Below, one piece after another: positions 24,687-35,308 of a stretch of DNA of 64,000 nt. Origin of the DNA: Thiemannella venezuelensis (GTDB lineage Bacteria; Actinomycetota; Actinomycetes; Streptosporangiales; Streptosporangiaceae); the NCBI RefSeq assembly GCF_014203605.1, contig NZ_JACHJJ010000004.1:124001-188000 (forward strand), read 5' to 3'. A program made the translations under genes and the position numbers. How positions within the stretch are numbered: the first letter of the stretch is position 1; each line of letters opens with the position of its first letter. The notes under the pieces were generated by a model that was not told the origin of the DNA, made no database searches, and worked only from the letters and a program-made list of their open reading frames with translations.

Positions 24687-26065
24687 AACCGCTCTTCGAC
24701 AAGGTCCTCATCGCCAACCGGGGGGAGATCGCCCTGCGCGTGGCGCGCACCTGCCGGGAGATGGGCATCCGGACGGTGGCCGTCCACTCGACCGCGGACC
24801 GCGACGCCCGCTTCGTCTCCTACGCCGACGAGTCGGTGCACATCGGGCCGGGGCCCGCCAAGCGGAGCTACCTGTACGTGCCGAACGTCATCGAGGCCGC
24901 GCTCCGGACCGGAGCCGAGGCCATCCACCCGGGCTACGGCTTCCTGTCCGAGGACGCGGACTTCGCGCAGGTGTGCGCGGAGAACGGGATCACCTTCATC
25001 GGGCCGCGCCCCGAGGTCATGGAGTGCGTGGGCGACAAGGCGCGCGTCCGCTCCCTGATGGCCGCCGCGGGCCTGCCGGTCCTGCCGGGAAGCGAGGGGA
25101 CCGTTCCCACCCTCGGGGACGCGGAGGCGATCGCCGGCGAGATCGGCTACCCGGTCATCGTGAAGGCGGCGGCGGGCGGCGGCGGGCGGGGGATCGAGGT
25201 CGCCGGGGACCGCGCCGAGCTCCAGGAGGTCTACCGCAGGACGACCGCCCTGGCCCGGCAGGTGTTCGGCAACGGCGACGTCTACATCGAGCGCTACCTG
25301 CCCGCGGCGCGCCACGTGGAGATCCAGCTGCTCTGCGACGAGCTGGGCAACGCCGTCCATCTCGGGGAGCGTGACTGCTCGCTCCAGCGCAGGAACCAGA
25401 AGCTGATCGAGGAGGCTCCCTCGCCCGCCCTGCCGCAGCGGCTGCGGGCGCTGCTCGGCGAGTACGCGGTCGCCGGGGCGCGCAGCGTCGGCTACACCGG
25501 CGCGGGGACCATGGAATTCCTGGTGGACCCGGCGGGCAACGTGACGTTCATGGAGATCAACGGCCGGATCCAGGTGGAGCATCCGGTCACCGAGATGCTC
25601 ACCGGAATCGACCTCGTCAGGGAGCAGATCCGCGTCGCGGCGGGTCACCCGCTGCCGTTCACGCAGCAGGAGGTCCGGTTCACCGGCGCGGCCGTCGAGT
25701 GCCGGGTCAACGCCGAGGACCCGAGGGCGGGCTTCCGCCCCACGCCGGGCCGGCTCGAGGTCTTCCGCGTCCCCGGCGGCCCGGGGACCAGGGTCGACTC
25801 GGGGTTCGCGCAGGGGGACACGGTGCCGCCGAACTACGACTCGCTGGTGGCCAAGGTGATCGTCTGGGCGCCGAGCCGGGAGGAGGCCATCGCGCGGGCG
25901 CAGCGTGCCCTGGCCGAGTTCGAGGTCGGCGGGCCGGGCGTGGCGACCACGATCCCCCTGCTGCGGCAGCTGCTCGCCCACCCGTCGTTCGAGCGGGCCG
26001 AGCACACGACGCGCTTCGTCGACGAGCTGATGGCGGAGCAGCCGACGACCAGGTGGGCGGCGTGA
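24683..26065 (+). CDS. accC: Biotin carboxylase subunit of acetyl-CoA carboxylase
   Basis: 460 residues with the complete ATP-grasp biotin carboxylase: IANRGEIALRVARTCREMG at the start, AIHPGYGFLSEDADFA, the Gly-rich ATP loop VKAAAGGGGRGIEV, HVEIQLLCDELGN, GERDCSLQRRNQKLIEEAPSPAL and EINGRIQVEHPVTEM. Glu, Asn and Arg of the active-site strand are kept, while the usual Thr between Asn and Arg is Gly, a minor departure. It carboxylates biotin on AccB using ATP and bicarbonate. ATGA overlap with accB. Confidence 0.93.
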   Translation: MKPLFDKVLIANRGEIALRVARTCREMGIRTVAVHSTADRDARFVSYADESVHIGPGPAKRSYLYVPNVIEAALRTGAEAIHPGYGFLSEDADFAQVCAENGITFIGPRPEVMECVGDKARVRSLMAAAGLPVLPGSEGTVPTLGDAEAIAGEIGYPVIVKAAAGGGGRGIEVAGDRAELQEVYRRTTALARQVFGNGDVYIERYLPAARHVEIQLLCDELGNAVHLGERDCSLQRRNQKLIEEAPSPALPQRLRALLGEYAVAGARSVGYTGAGTMEFLVDPAGNVTFMEINGRIQVEHPVTEMLTGIDLVREQIRVAAGHPLPFTQQEVRFTGAAVECRVNAEDPRAGFRPTPGRLEVFRVPGGPGTRVDSGFAQGDTVPPNYDSLVAKVIVWAPSREEAIARAQRALAEFEVGGPGVATTIPLLRQLLAHPSFERAEHTTRFVDELMAEQPTTRWAA

Positions 26066-26551
26066 CCGCACGCGCGGCCCCCCTGCCGGGCACCGGGCCC
26101 GGCACCGGGCCCGGCACCGGGGCGGACGGCGCGCGGCCCCTGGTGGTCGTCGTGGACGGAAGCGCGGACGGCTACACGGCGGCCGGGTACGCCGGCTCCC
26201 TGGCCGCCGGTTCCGGCTCCGCCCTGACGGTCGCGCTCCTGCTCACGACTCCGTGGACGCTGGCCCTGGAACCCCTGGCGATGGCCTACCACTCCGCCGG
26301 CGACGCCGAGATCGACATGGTCACCCGGCTGTCGCGGCTGCTGGACCCGTACGGGGTCCGGTGGGATCCGCAGCCGGTGACGTACGACCCGGTCGCCACC
26401 ATCGGCGCGGCCGCCGTCCGGCGCGGGGCCGACCGGGTGGTCGCCGGGCGGCGCCGTACGGCCCGCATCGCGCGGGCACTCGGCCGGCGCTACGCGCTGG
26501 CCGTCCTCGACACCCCCGCACATCTCTACACCCTGAAAAAGGACGGAAACC

Positions 26552-26565
<14 letters not shown>
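26062..26565 (+). CDS. UspA-like protein inside the PKS operon
   Basis: 167 residues, weakly resembling the universal stress protein fold: first strand VVVVDGSADGYTAAGYAGSLAAGSGSALTVALL, a central helix region, then AAVRRGADRVVAGRRR. The N-terminus holds a GTGPGTGPGTG stretch encoded by a 12-base tandem repeat (26089-26122). The family's ATP-binding G-x2-G-x9-G-[ST] signature is not obvious, so it may be a degenerate, non-nucleotide-binding member. It overlaps accC by 4 bases and the ACP gene by 14, so it is firmly part of the operon. I know of no equivalent in standard type II clusters; the role is unknown. Confidence 0.55.
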
Positions 26566-28897
<2,332 letters not shown>

Positions 28898-28901
<4 letters not shown>

Positions 28902-30139
28902 GCCGCCGCGCCGCGATCACCGGGATCGGGGTGGTCGCCCCCACCGGCATCGGCATCGCCGAGCACTGGGAGAACACCCTCGCCGGAACGTGCAGGATCG
29001 GGCCCATCACGACCTTCGACACCTCCGGGCTCCCGGTGAGCCTGGGGGGCGAGGTCCCCGGCTTCGACGAGAGCGAGTTCGTCCCGAGCAAGCTCCTCGT
29101 CCAGACCGACCGCTGGACCTGGATGGCGCTGGCCGCCACCCGGCTGGCGCTGGACGACGCCGCCCTGGATCCGGACAGGGAGTACCCGTTCGGCCTGTCG
29201 GTGGTGACGGCGAGCGCGTCGGGTGGGAACGCGTTCGGCCAGCGGGAGATCCAGGCCCTCTGGCGGGACAGCCCGCGAGCCGTGAGCGCCTACCAGTCGA
29301 TCGGCTGGTTCTACGCGGCGAGCAGCGGCCAGATCTCCATCCGCCACCAGCTCAAGGGAGCCTGCTCGGTGCTCGTGGCCGACTCCGCCGGCGGGATCGA
29401 GGCGGTCGCCCAGGCGAAGCGGCTGATCCGGCGCGGGACCGGCGCGGTCGTCGCCGGCGGCACCGAGGCGCCGCTGTCGCCGTACGCGCTCGTCTGCCAG
29501 TCGAGCCAGGACACCCTCAGCCGGAGCACGGACCCGGCGACCGCCTACCGCCCCTTCGCCCCGGACGCGGGCGGTTACGTCCCGGGAGAGGGCGGCGCCA
29601 TCGTCGTCGTGGAGGAGTGGGCCAGGGCGCACTCCCGCGGGGTGCCGCAGGTCTACGCGGAGATCGCGGGCACGGCCTCCACCCACGACGCCCACCACCC
29701 CACCGAGCCGCCCGCCGACCACCGCCAGCTCGCCCGGGCCATGCGCGAGGCGGTCGACCGCGCCGGGTGCTCGCCCGGCGACGTGGACGTCGTCTTCGCC
29801 GACGGCTCCGGGGACGTGACCCTCGACCGCCACGAGGCGGCGGCGATCCGCGAGGTCTTCGGCGGGAGGCGGGTGCCCGTCACCGTCCCCAAGACGATGA
29901 CCGGCCGCCTGTACTCCGGCGGAGCGGCCCTCGACCTCGCCTGGGCGGCGCTCGCGCTCACCCACGGCGTGATCCCTCCCTCGGTGAACCTCGACGCCGC
30001 CGGGGGCGGGCACGGGCTCGACCTCGTGACCGAGGCCCGCGAGGCTCCGCACCTCCGCACGGCACTCGTCGTCGCGCGCGGGACCGGCGGGTTCAACTCC
30101 GCGGCCGTGCTGCGCTCGCCCCGCCACCAAGCCGCCTGA
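28898..30139 (+). CDS. Type II PKS chain-length factor (KS-beta)
   Basis: 413 residues paralogous to KS-alpha but without the nucleophilic Cys. The aligned site is Ser163 in LVADSAGGIEAV, whereas most chain-length factors carry Gln there. Later His residues of KS-alpha are also replaced (FADGSGDVTLDRHE). Residues aligned with the act-CLF gate (Phe109, Thr112, Phe116) are Asn111, Gly114 and Ile118 in SASGGNAFGQREIQ, which are smaller and imply a deeper tunnel and a longer chain than an octaketide. It sets chain length and supports priming by malonyl decarboxylation. Confidence 0.95.
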
Positions 30140-30156
30140 ATCGATCTGGAGCAGCC

Positions 30157-31794
30157 ATGACACATTCCCGGTTCGACGTCGCCATCCTGGGATCAGGGAT
30201 CGCGGGGTCCGTGCTCGGCGCCATCCTCGCCAAGAACGGCGCCAGCGTGCTGCTGGTGGACGGCGGGGTGCACCCCAGGTTCGCCGTCGGAGAGTCGACC
30301 ACCCTCTACACGCTGAACATGTTCCGCGTGCTCGCGGAGCGGTACGGCGTGCCGGAGCTGGCGAACTTCCTCACCACCGACGCGTGCTACGAGCACATCG
30401 GCCCGACCTTCGGCACCAAGCGCAACTTCGGCTTCATGATCCACCGGGAGGGCGAGGAGCCGGACCCCCGGGAGGTCAACCAGTTCAGCCCGCCCTCGCT
30501 CAAGCTCCAGACCAGCCACCTGCACCGGCAGGACAGCGACACGTACCTGTTCCACACGGCGATCAAGTACGGCTGCGTCGCCCGGCAGGGCCTGCGCGTC
30601 ACCGGGGTGAACCTCGGCGACGACGAGGTGGAGATCACCGGACAGGGCGGCGAGCGGTTCACCGCCCGCTACCTCGTGGACGCGAGCGGCTTCCGCTCCC
30701 CCCTGGCCACGCAGCTGGGCCTGCGGGCCGAGCCGTCCGCGCTGAAGCACCACTCGCGGTCGCTGTTCACCCACATGCTCGACGTGCGCCCGACGGACGA
30801 GTGCCTGGACATGCCCCAGAGCGAGATGCCCCCCATCCCGTGGGAGCAGGGCACCATGCACCATCTCATCGAGCGCGGCTGGTTCTGGATCATCCCGTTC
30901 AACAACGACCCGCGGTCCAAGAACCCCCTGGTGAGCGTGGGCCTCACCTTCGACGAGCGGGTCTACCCCAAGCCCTCCGACATGACCCCGGAGGAGGAGT
31001 TCCACCACCACGTCAGCCGGTACCCGGTGCTCGAGCGCATCTTCGCCGACGCGAAGACGGTGCGGCCCTGGGTCTCGACCGACCGGATCCAGTACACCTC
31101 CACGAAGACCGTGGGCCACCGGTGGTGCCTGATGTCGCACGCCGCCGGCTTCATCGACCCGCTCTACTCGCGCGGCCTCACCAACACGGGCGAAGTGATC
31201 AACTCGCTCGCCTGGCGGCTGCTGGAGGCGCTGCAGGAGGACGACTTCTCGCAGGAGCGCTTCGCCTACATCGACGAGCTGCAGAGCGGTCTGATCAAGT
31301 ACAACGACGAGATGGTCAACTGCTCGTTCATCTCCTTCTCCGACTACGAGCTGTGGAACGCGGTCTGCCGGGTGTGGGCCGCCGCGGAGATCCCGATCAA
31401 CCTGCGCTTCGAGCGCTTCCTGGACCGCTACCAGGCGTCGGGCGACGACAACGTGTTCCGGGAGATGGAGAAGGCGCCGTACCCCGGTTCCTTCGTCCCG
31501 GACAACGCGGCCTACCAGGAGCTGTTCGCCGAGATGGTGCGGCTGTGCGAGGCGGTCGACCGGTCCGAGCGCGATGCCACGGAGGCGGGCCGGGAGCTCA
31601 TGAAGCTCGTCCAGGAGTCCGAGGCGGTCCTGCCCTTCATCGGTCTCGACGAGCGGGACCACCGCTTCATCTACCCCCAGCCTCCGTCGCTGATGAAGCT
31701 GTTCGGCTGGCTCGGCACCGAGGGGCCCGAGGAGATGCGCTACCTCGCCACGCTGCCCGGGGGTGGTCACTTCCCGCCCGGAGCCCCGCGATGA
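30157..31794 (+). CDS. Flavin-dependent halogenase (tryptophan-halogenase-like)
   Basis: 545 residues. The FAD-binding motif GSGIAG is at residues 12-17, and GES is at 45-47. Lys88 in FGTKRNFGFM is a good candidate for the catalytic lysine that relays HOCl/HOBr. The halogenase hallmark W-x-W-x-I-P is W242-P247 (GWFWIIP). A C-terminal helical region extends to the end. It would chlorinate or brominate an electron-rich ring of the polyketide using FADH2, supplied by the flavin reductase encoded 1.5 kb downstream. The ATG follows TGGAGCAGCC 17 bases after the chain-length factor stop. Timing (ACP-bound versus free substrate) is not deducible. Confidence 0.88.
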   Translation: MTHSRFDVAILGSGIAGSVLGAILAKNGASVLLVDGGVHPRFAVGESTTLYTLNMFRVLAERYGVPELANFLTTDACYEHIGPTFGTKRNFGFMIHREGEEPDPREVNQFSPPSLKLQTSHLHRQDSDTYLFHTAIKYGCVARQGLRVTGVNLGDDEVEITGQGGERFTARYLVDASGFRSPLATQLGLRAEPSALKHHSRSLFTHMLDVRPTDECLDMPQSEMPPIPWEQGTMHHLIERGWFWIIPFNNDPRSKNPLVSVGLTFDERVYPKPSDMTPEEEFHHHVSRYPVLERIFADAKTVRPWVSTDRIQYTSTKTVGHRWCLMSHAAGFIDPLYSRGLTNTGEVINSLAWRLLEALQEDDFSQERFAYIDELQSGLIKYNDEMVNCSFISFSDYELWNAVCRVWAAAEIPINLRFERFLDRYQASGDDNVFREMEKAPYPGSFVPDNAAYQELFAEMVRLCEAVDRSERDATEAGRELMKLVQESEAVLPFIGLDERDHRFIYPQPPSLMKLFGWLGTEGPEEMRYLATLPGGGHFPPGAPR

Positions 31795-31828
31795 CCGCTG
31801 CGGCACGCGACGGAGACCGTGATCGCGC

Positions 31829-33292
31829 GTGGTGACGAAGGAACTGGACGCGGTCGAAGGCCTCACCGGCAGGGCGCGCAACGGACGGCTCCGGCTGGCC
31901 GTCGCCGTCCTGCTGGGGGCCACCGCGCTCTCGGTCGCCTACGTGCTGAGCATGGGCGGCGACGGGCGGGGGACGGGTTCGCAGCAGGCCGCCTCCCGGG
32001 TGCTGGGGCAGTGGGAGCCCGCGACCCACTTCCTGCTCGCGGTCATCCTCGTGGTCGCCTCCACGCACACCGTCGGCGCCCTCGTCGGGCGGCTCGGCCA
32101 GCCGCCCGTCGTGGGCGACATCCTCGCCGGCATCCTGCTGGGGCCCACCCTGCTGGGCGCGGTGAGCCCCGGGGCCTGGGCCTGGGTGTTCCCCGAGGAG
32201 ATCCTCGGGGCCCTCGACATGACGGCCCAGCTCGGCCTGGTGGCGTTCATGTTCCTGCTGGGGTGCGAGCTCCGCACCGACCGGCTGCGCGGGGCCGGTC
32301 CGCTCGCCGCGGCGGTGGGCAGCAGCAATCTGGCGGTCCCCTTCCTCTGCGCGATCCCGCTCGCGATCCCCCTCTTCCGGGACCACGCGGGCCCCGCCGC
32401 GTCCCCGTCCACGTTCGTGCTCTTCATGGGGCTCGCGATATCCATCACGGCGCTGCCCGTACTGGCCAGGATCCTGCGGGACAAGGGGCTCGCCGGGACG
32501 GCCACCGGAACGCTCGCCCTCACCTCCGCGGTGATCGGCGACGTGGTGGCCTGGGCCGTGCTGGCGTTCGTCCTGGCGAGCTCCGGGGCGGCCGGCGGCG
32601 CGGAGGCCGTCATGACCCTCGTGCTCGCGGCCGGGTTCGTCCTGGTGATGGCGCTCCTGGTGCGGCCGCTGCTGGCCGCCCTGGTACGGCGCTGCGAGGA
32701 GGACCGGTCCGGGGAGGGGACGCTGCTGCCCGTCGTGCTCCTCGGAAGCATCGCCAGCGCCGTGGTGACGCAGCTCATCGGAGTGCACGCGATCTTCGGC
32801 GCGTTCCTCTTCGGGATCATGATGCCGAGGAGGTCCGCGGTCGTCGAGCGGCTGACCGGGCGGATCGAGGGGATCACCCTCACCGTCCTGCTCCCGCTCT
32901 TCTTCGCCCACATCGGCATCCACACCTCGATCAGCGCCCTCGGCGCGTCCGCGGCGGAGTGGCTGGTCTTCGCCGCGGTCCTCGCCGTGGCGGTCGGCAG
33001 CAAACTGCTCGGGGTCACCGTGGTGGGCCGGATCGCCGGCCTGCCGCCCGAGCGCGCCCTGTCGCTGGGCGTGCTGATGAACTGCAGAGGACTCACCGAG
33101 CTGGTCATCGCGAACATCGGGTTCCAGCTCGGGATCATCGACGCGTACCTGTTCACGGTGCTCGTCCTCGTCGCACTCATCACGACGGCGCTCACCGTGC
33201 CGCTCCTGAACGGCGTCTCCTGGTGGGCACGCCGGAGCGGTTGGCGGAGCCGTCCCGCAGAGAGTCGTTCCAGAGAGGGAGCCGGCACGTGA
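31829..33292 (+). CDS. Cation/proton antiporter (CPA2-type), probable export/self-resistance
   Basis: About 487 residues. An N-terminal helix (AVAVLLGATALSVAYVLSM) precedes a 12-helix Na+/H+ exchanger domain with PPVVGDILAGILLGPTLLG, LGLVAFMFLLGCELR, AISITALPVLARILRDKG, TSAVIGDVVAWAVLA (the ion-site Asp), FGAFLFGIMMPRR and MNCRGLTELVIANIG. Antiporters of this family recur in aromatic polyketide clusters, where export or pH protection is assumed. Tandem GTG codons at 31829/31832 are possible starts; the ribosome-binding site is weak. The stop overlaps the flavin reductase start. Confidence 0.88.
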   Translation: MVTKELDAVEGLTGRARNGRLRLAVAVLLGATALSVAYVLSMGGDGRGTGSQQAASRVLGQWEPATHFLLAVILVVASTHTVGALVGRLGQPPVVGDILAGILLGPTLLGAVSPGAWAWVFPEEILGALDMTAQLGLVAFMFLLGCELRTDRLRGAGPLAAAVGSSNLAVPFLCAIPLAIPLFRDHAGPAASPSTFVLFMGLAISITALPVLARILRDKGLAGTATGTLALTSAVIGDVVAWAVLAFVLASSGAAGGAEAVMTLVLAAGFVLVMALLVRPLLAALVRRCEEDRSGEGTLLPVVLLGSIASAVVTQLIGVHAIFGAFLFGIMMPRRSAVVERLTGRIEGITLTVLLPLFFAHIGIHTSISALGASAAEWLVFAAVLAVAVGSKLLGVTVVGRIAGLPPERALSLGVLMNCRGLTELVIANIGFQLGIIDAYLFTVLVLVALITTALTVPLLNGVSWWARRSGWRSRPAESRSREGAGT

Positions 33293-33843
33293 AGGACACG
33301 ATGGACCCGCCCACGATGGACCCGCCCGCGACGGACCCGCTGGAGCCCAGGACGCTGCGGGCGGTGCTCGGCAGATTCGCCACCGGCGTCGCCGTGGTGA
33401 CCGCGGCGTCGCCGGGCGGGCCGGTGGGGATGACGGTGAACTCGTTCTCGTCGGTCTCCCTGGACCCGCCCCTCGTCCTGTTCTGCGTCAACCGGCGCTC
33501 GCGCCTGCATCCCGCCTTCGCGGAGGCGGAGGCCTTCGCCGTCCACATGCTGGGGGAGGGGCAGCGCGACATCTCCCAGCGTTTCGCGACGCCCGGCTTC
33601 GACCGCTTCGGTGAGATCCGCCCGCGGGAGGGGCTCAGGGGAACGCCGCTGCTGGACGGGACGCTCGCCGTCATCGAGTGCGCCACCGAGCAGATCGTCG
33701 CCGCGGGCGACCACGACATCGTCATCGGCAGGGTGGTCATGGTGGAGGCGGCGCCCGGAGCCGCGGAGGACCCGCTGCTCTACTACGGCGGCGCCTACCG
33801 GTCGATCGAGTCGCAGTCGGGCTGGTGGGCGCAGCTCGCCTGA
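33289..33843 (+). CDS. Flavin reductase (partner of halogenase/monooxygenases)
   Basis: 184 residues. A Pro/Asp-rich leader with a repeated MDPP motif precedes a flavin-reductase-like FMN-binding split-barrel: LGRFATGVAVVTAASPGGPVGMTVNSFSSVSLDPPLVLFCVNRRS, HMLGEGQRDISQRFA, GTLAVIECATEQIVAAGDHDIVIGRVV and PLLYYGGAYRSI. It reduces FAD/FMN with NAD(P)H and releases FADH2 for the upstream halogenase and possibly other oxygenases. GTG start with GAGGGAG upstream. Last gene of the rightward operon; a strong hairpin follows. Confidence 0.92.
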   Translation: MKDTMDPPTMDPPATDPLEPRTLRAVLGRFATGVAVVTAASPGGPVGMTVNSFSSVSLDPPLVLFCVNRRSRLHPAFAEAEAFAVHMLGEGQRDISQRFATPGFDRFGEIRPREGLRGTPLLDGTLAVIECATEQIVAAGDHDIVIGRVVMVEAAPGAAEDPLLYYGGAYRSIESQSGWWAQLA

Positions 33844-33856
33844 CCCGGACCTGGCC

Positions 33857-33898
33857 CGTCCGCCCGCCGCCCGCCGTACGGCGGGCGGCGGGCGGACG
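33857..33898 (+). terminator. Perfect 42-bp palindrome, bidirectional terminator
   Basis: Every base from 33857 to 33898 pairs about a GTAC centre (19-bp stem, arms CGTCCGCCCGCCG ... CGGCGGGCGGACG). It lies between the convergent flavin-reductase and monooxygenase genes, 13 bases after the former's stop, and should end the 11.7 kb PKS operon and the opposing gene. Confidence 0.8.
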
Positions 33899-33900
33899 CC

Positions 33901-35163
33901 TCAGCTCTCCCGGTGGCCGGTGTCGTTGAACATCCTGTGCTTCAGCCAGGGGAACCTCTCGGCGAAGCGGAGGAACTGCTTGAACGCGATCCGGCCCAGG
34001 CCGCTGTCGGCGACGAACTGCTGCGCGGTGCGGCGGGACGCGCGCACCGCGGCGAAGCCGTACTCCCGCATGGCCGTCTCGTACTCCTCGACGGCCTGCA
34101 GGAGATCCTTCTCGCCGTTCCACGCGTCGGTCAGGCACCGGCTGAGCAGGTGCCCGTCGCGCAGCGCCGTGTTCGCGCCGATGCCCCGCATGGGGGTCAT
34201 GCTGTGGATGGCGTCGCCGAGCAGGGTGATGTTGCCGGTCTCCCACGGGTCGATCGGCACCGACGTGCGGATGGGCAGCAGGGCGACGGTCTGCGGGTCC
34301 GATTCGGTGACGAGCGTGCGCAGATCGGGATGCCACTGGCGGACCATCACGGCGACGACGTCCCGGAGGTCCTCGCCCGTGCAGGAGCGGAGGTCGACTC
34401 CGGCGGGCAGCATCCGCCGGGCGCAGCCGTACGCCCACAGGACATAGCTGGTCGCGTCCCACTCGGGGGAGTTCTCGTCCAGCTCGTGCGGGGCGATGAA
34501 CATCCCGCAGCCCCTGGGGGGGATGACGTTGTTCGGGCCCTCGTAGAGCCGCGCCGGGATCAGCTTCTTGGTCTGCTCGGTCAGGGGGAACTTGCCGGCG
34601 ATCGTGATGATCCCGGTGTCGATCCGCTGGGCGTGGGGCAGGTACTGCCGCCGCACCCGCGAGTTGCCGCCGTCCGCGCCGACCACCAGGTCCGCGACCG
34701 CGGTGGAGCCGTCGTCGAAATGGCAGACGACCTTGCCGTCGCCGGCCCGCTCGTAGCGCTCGAAGGTCTTGCCGAAGACGACCACGTCCTCCAGCCCGGA
34801 CAGCAGCACCTCGCGCAACGTGATCCGGCTCACCGCGTGGTGGCTTCTGACCGGGTCGGGCTGGGCGGTGGCCTTGACCGTCAGGAGTTCCCTCATCTGC
34901 TCGGTGAGGAACGCGAAATCCTGCCCTCCGCTCACCGTGGACGCCACGAAGGCGTCCCAGAGGCGGGGGGGAAGGCAGTCGTGCAACGCGCGAGCACCCT
35001 GGGGGCTGATCCGGATGTGGTAGAAACCCTGGCTCCGGTCCACGGCCGACCGGTCCCGTTCGTAGACGGTGACGCTCACTCCCGCTCTGCGCAGTCCCTG
35101 GGCGAGGCAGAGCCCGCCGATGCCGCCGCCGATGACGGCCACGTGGAAGCGTTCCCTAATCAT
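33901..35163 (-). CDS. FAD-dependent monooxygenase
   Basis: 420 residues of PHBH fold: VAVIGGGIGGLCLAQGLRRAG (FAD), DLVVGADGGNSRVRRQYLP (DG motif) and NITLLGDAIHSMTPMRGIGANTAL (GD motif). It is distinct from the hydroxylase at 20.8-21.9 kb and more like the salicylate-hydroxylase/KMO-type enzymes seen near aromatic clusters. It likely adds a hydroxyl group or initiates oxidative ring modification of the cluster product, which is inference from position. The ATG is at 35163. The start codon is embedded in a GAATG/CATTC repeat array, implying tight separate regulation. Confidence 0.87.
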   Translation of the reverse strand: MIRERFHVAVIGGGIGGLCLAQGLRRAGVSVTVYERDRSAVDRSQGFYHIRISPQGARALHDCLPPRLWDAFVASTVSGGQDFAFLTEQMRELLTVKATAQPDPVRSHHAVSRITLREVLLSGLEDVVVFGKTFERYERAGDGKVVCHFDDGSTAVADLVVGADGGNSRVRRQYLPHAQRIDTGIITIAGKFPLTEQTKKLIPARLYEGPNNVIPPRGCGMFIAPHELDENSPEWDATSYVLWAYGCARRMLPAGVDLRSCTGEDLRDVVAVMVRQWHPDLRTLVTESDPQTVALLPIRTSVPIDPWETGNITLLGDAIHSMTPMRGIGANTALRDGHLLSRCLTDAWNGEKDLLQAVEEYETAMREYGFAAVRASRRTAQQFVADSGLGRIAFKQFLRFAERFPWLKHRMFNDTGHRES

Positions 35164-35195
35164 TCTCCGCAGAATGTCCGGTCATTCAAGGAATG
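35161..35195 (+). promoter_or_regulatory. Alternating CATTC/GAATG half-site array
   Basis: CATTC (35161-35165), GAATG (35172-35176), CATTC (35183-35187) and GAATG (35191-35195) alternate in orientation. The first three are exactly 11 bp apart, one helical turn. The array overlaps the monooxygenase start codon and faces the methyltransferase promoter. It looks like a multi-site operator for a dimeric regulator. Confidence 0.45.
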
Positions 35196-35308
35196 TCTTC
35201 CGCCTGCCGTACGGATCTGAGCCCCTCCGCAGGGGGGAGGCGATGTCCGGGTGGATGTAGACAGCGCCGATACAACGAAAGGCACAGACCCAGTAAAGGG
35301 AGAGGCCG

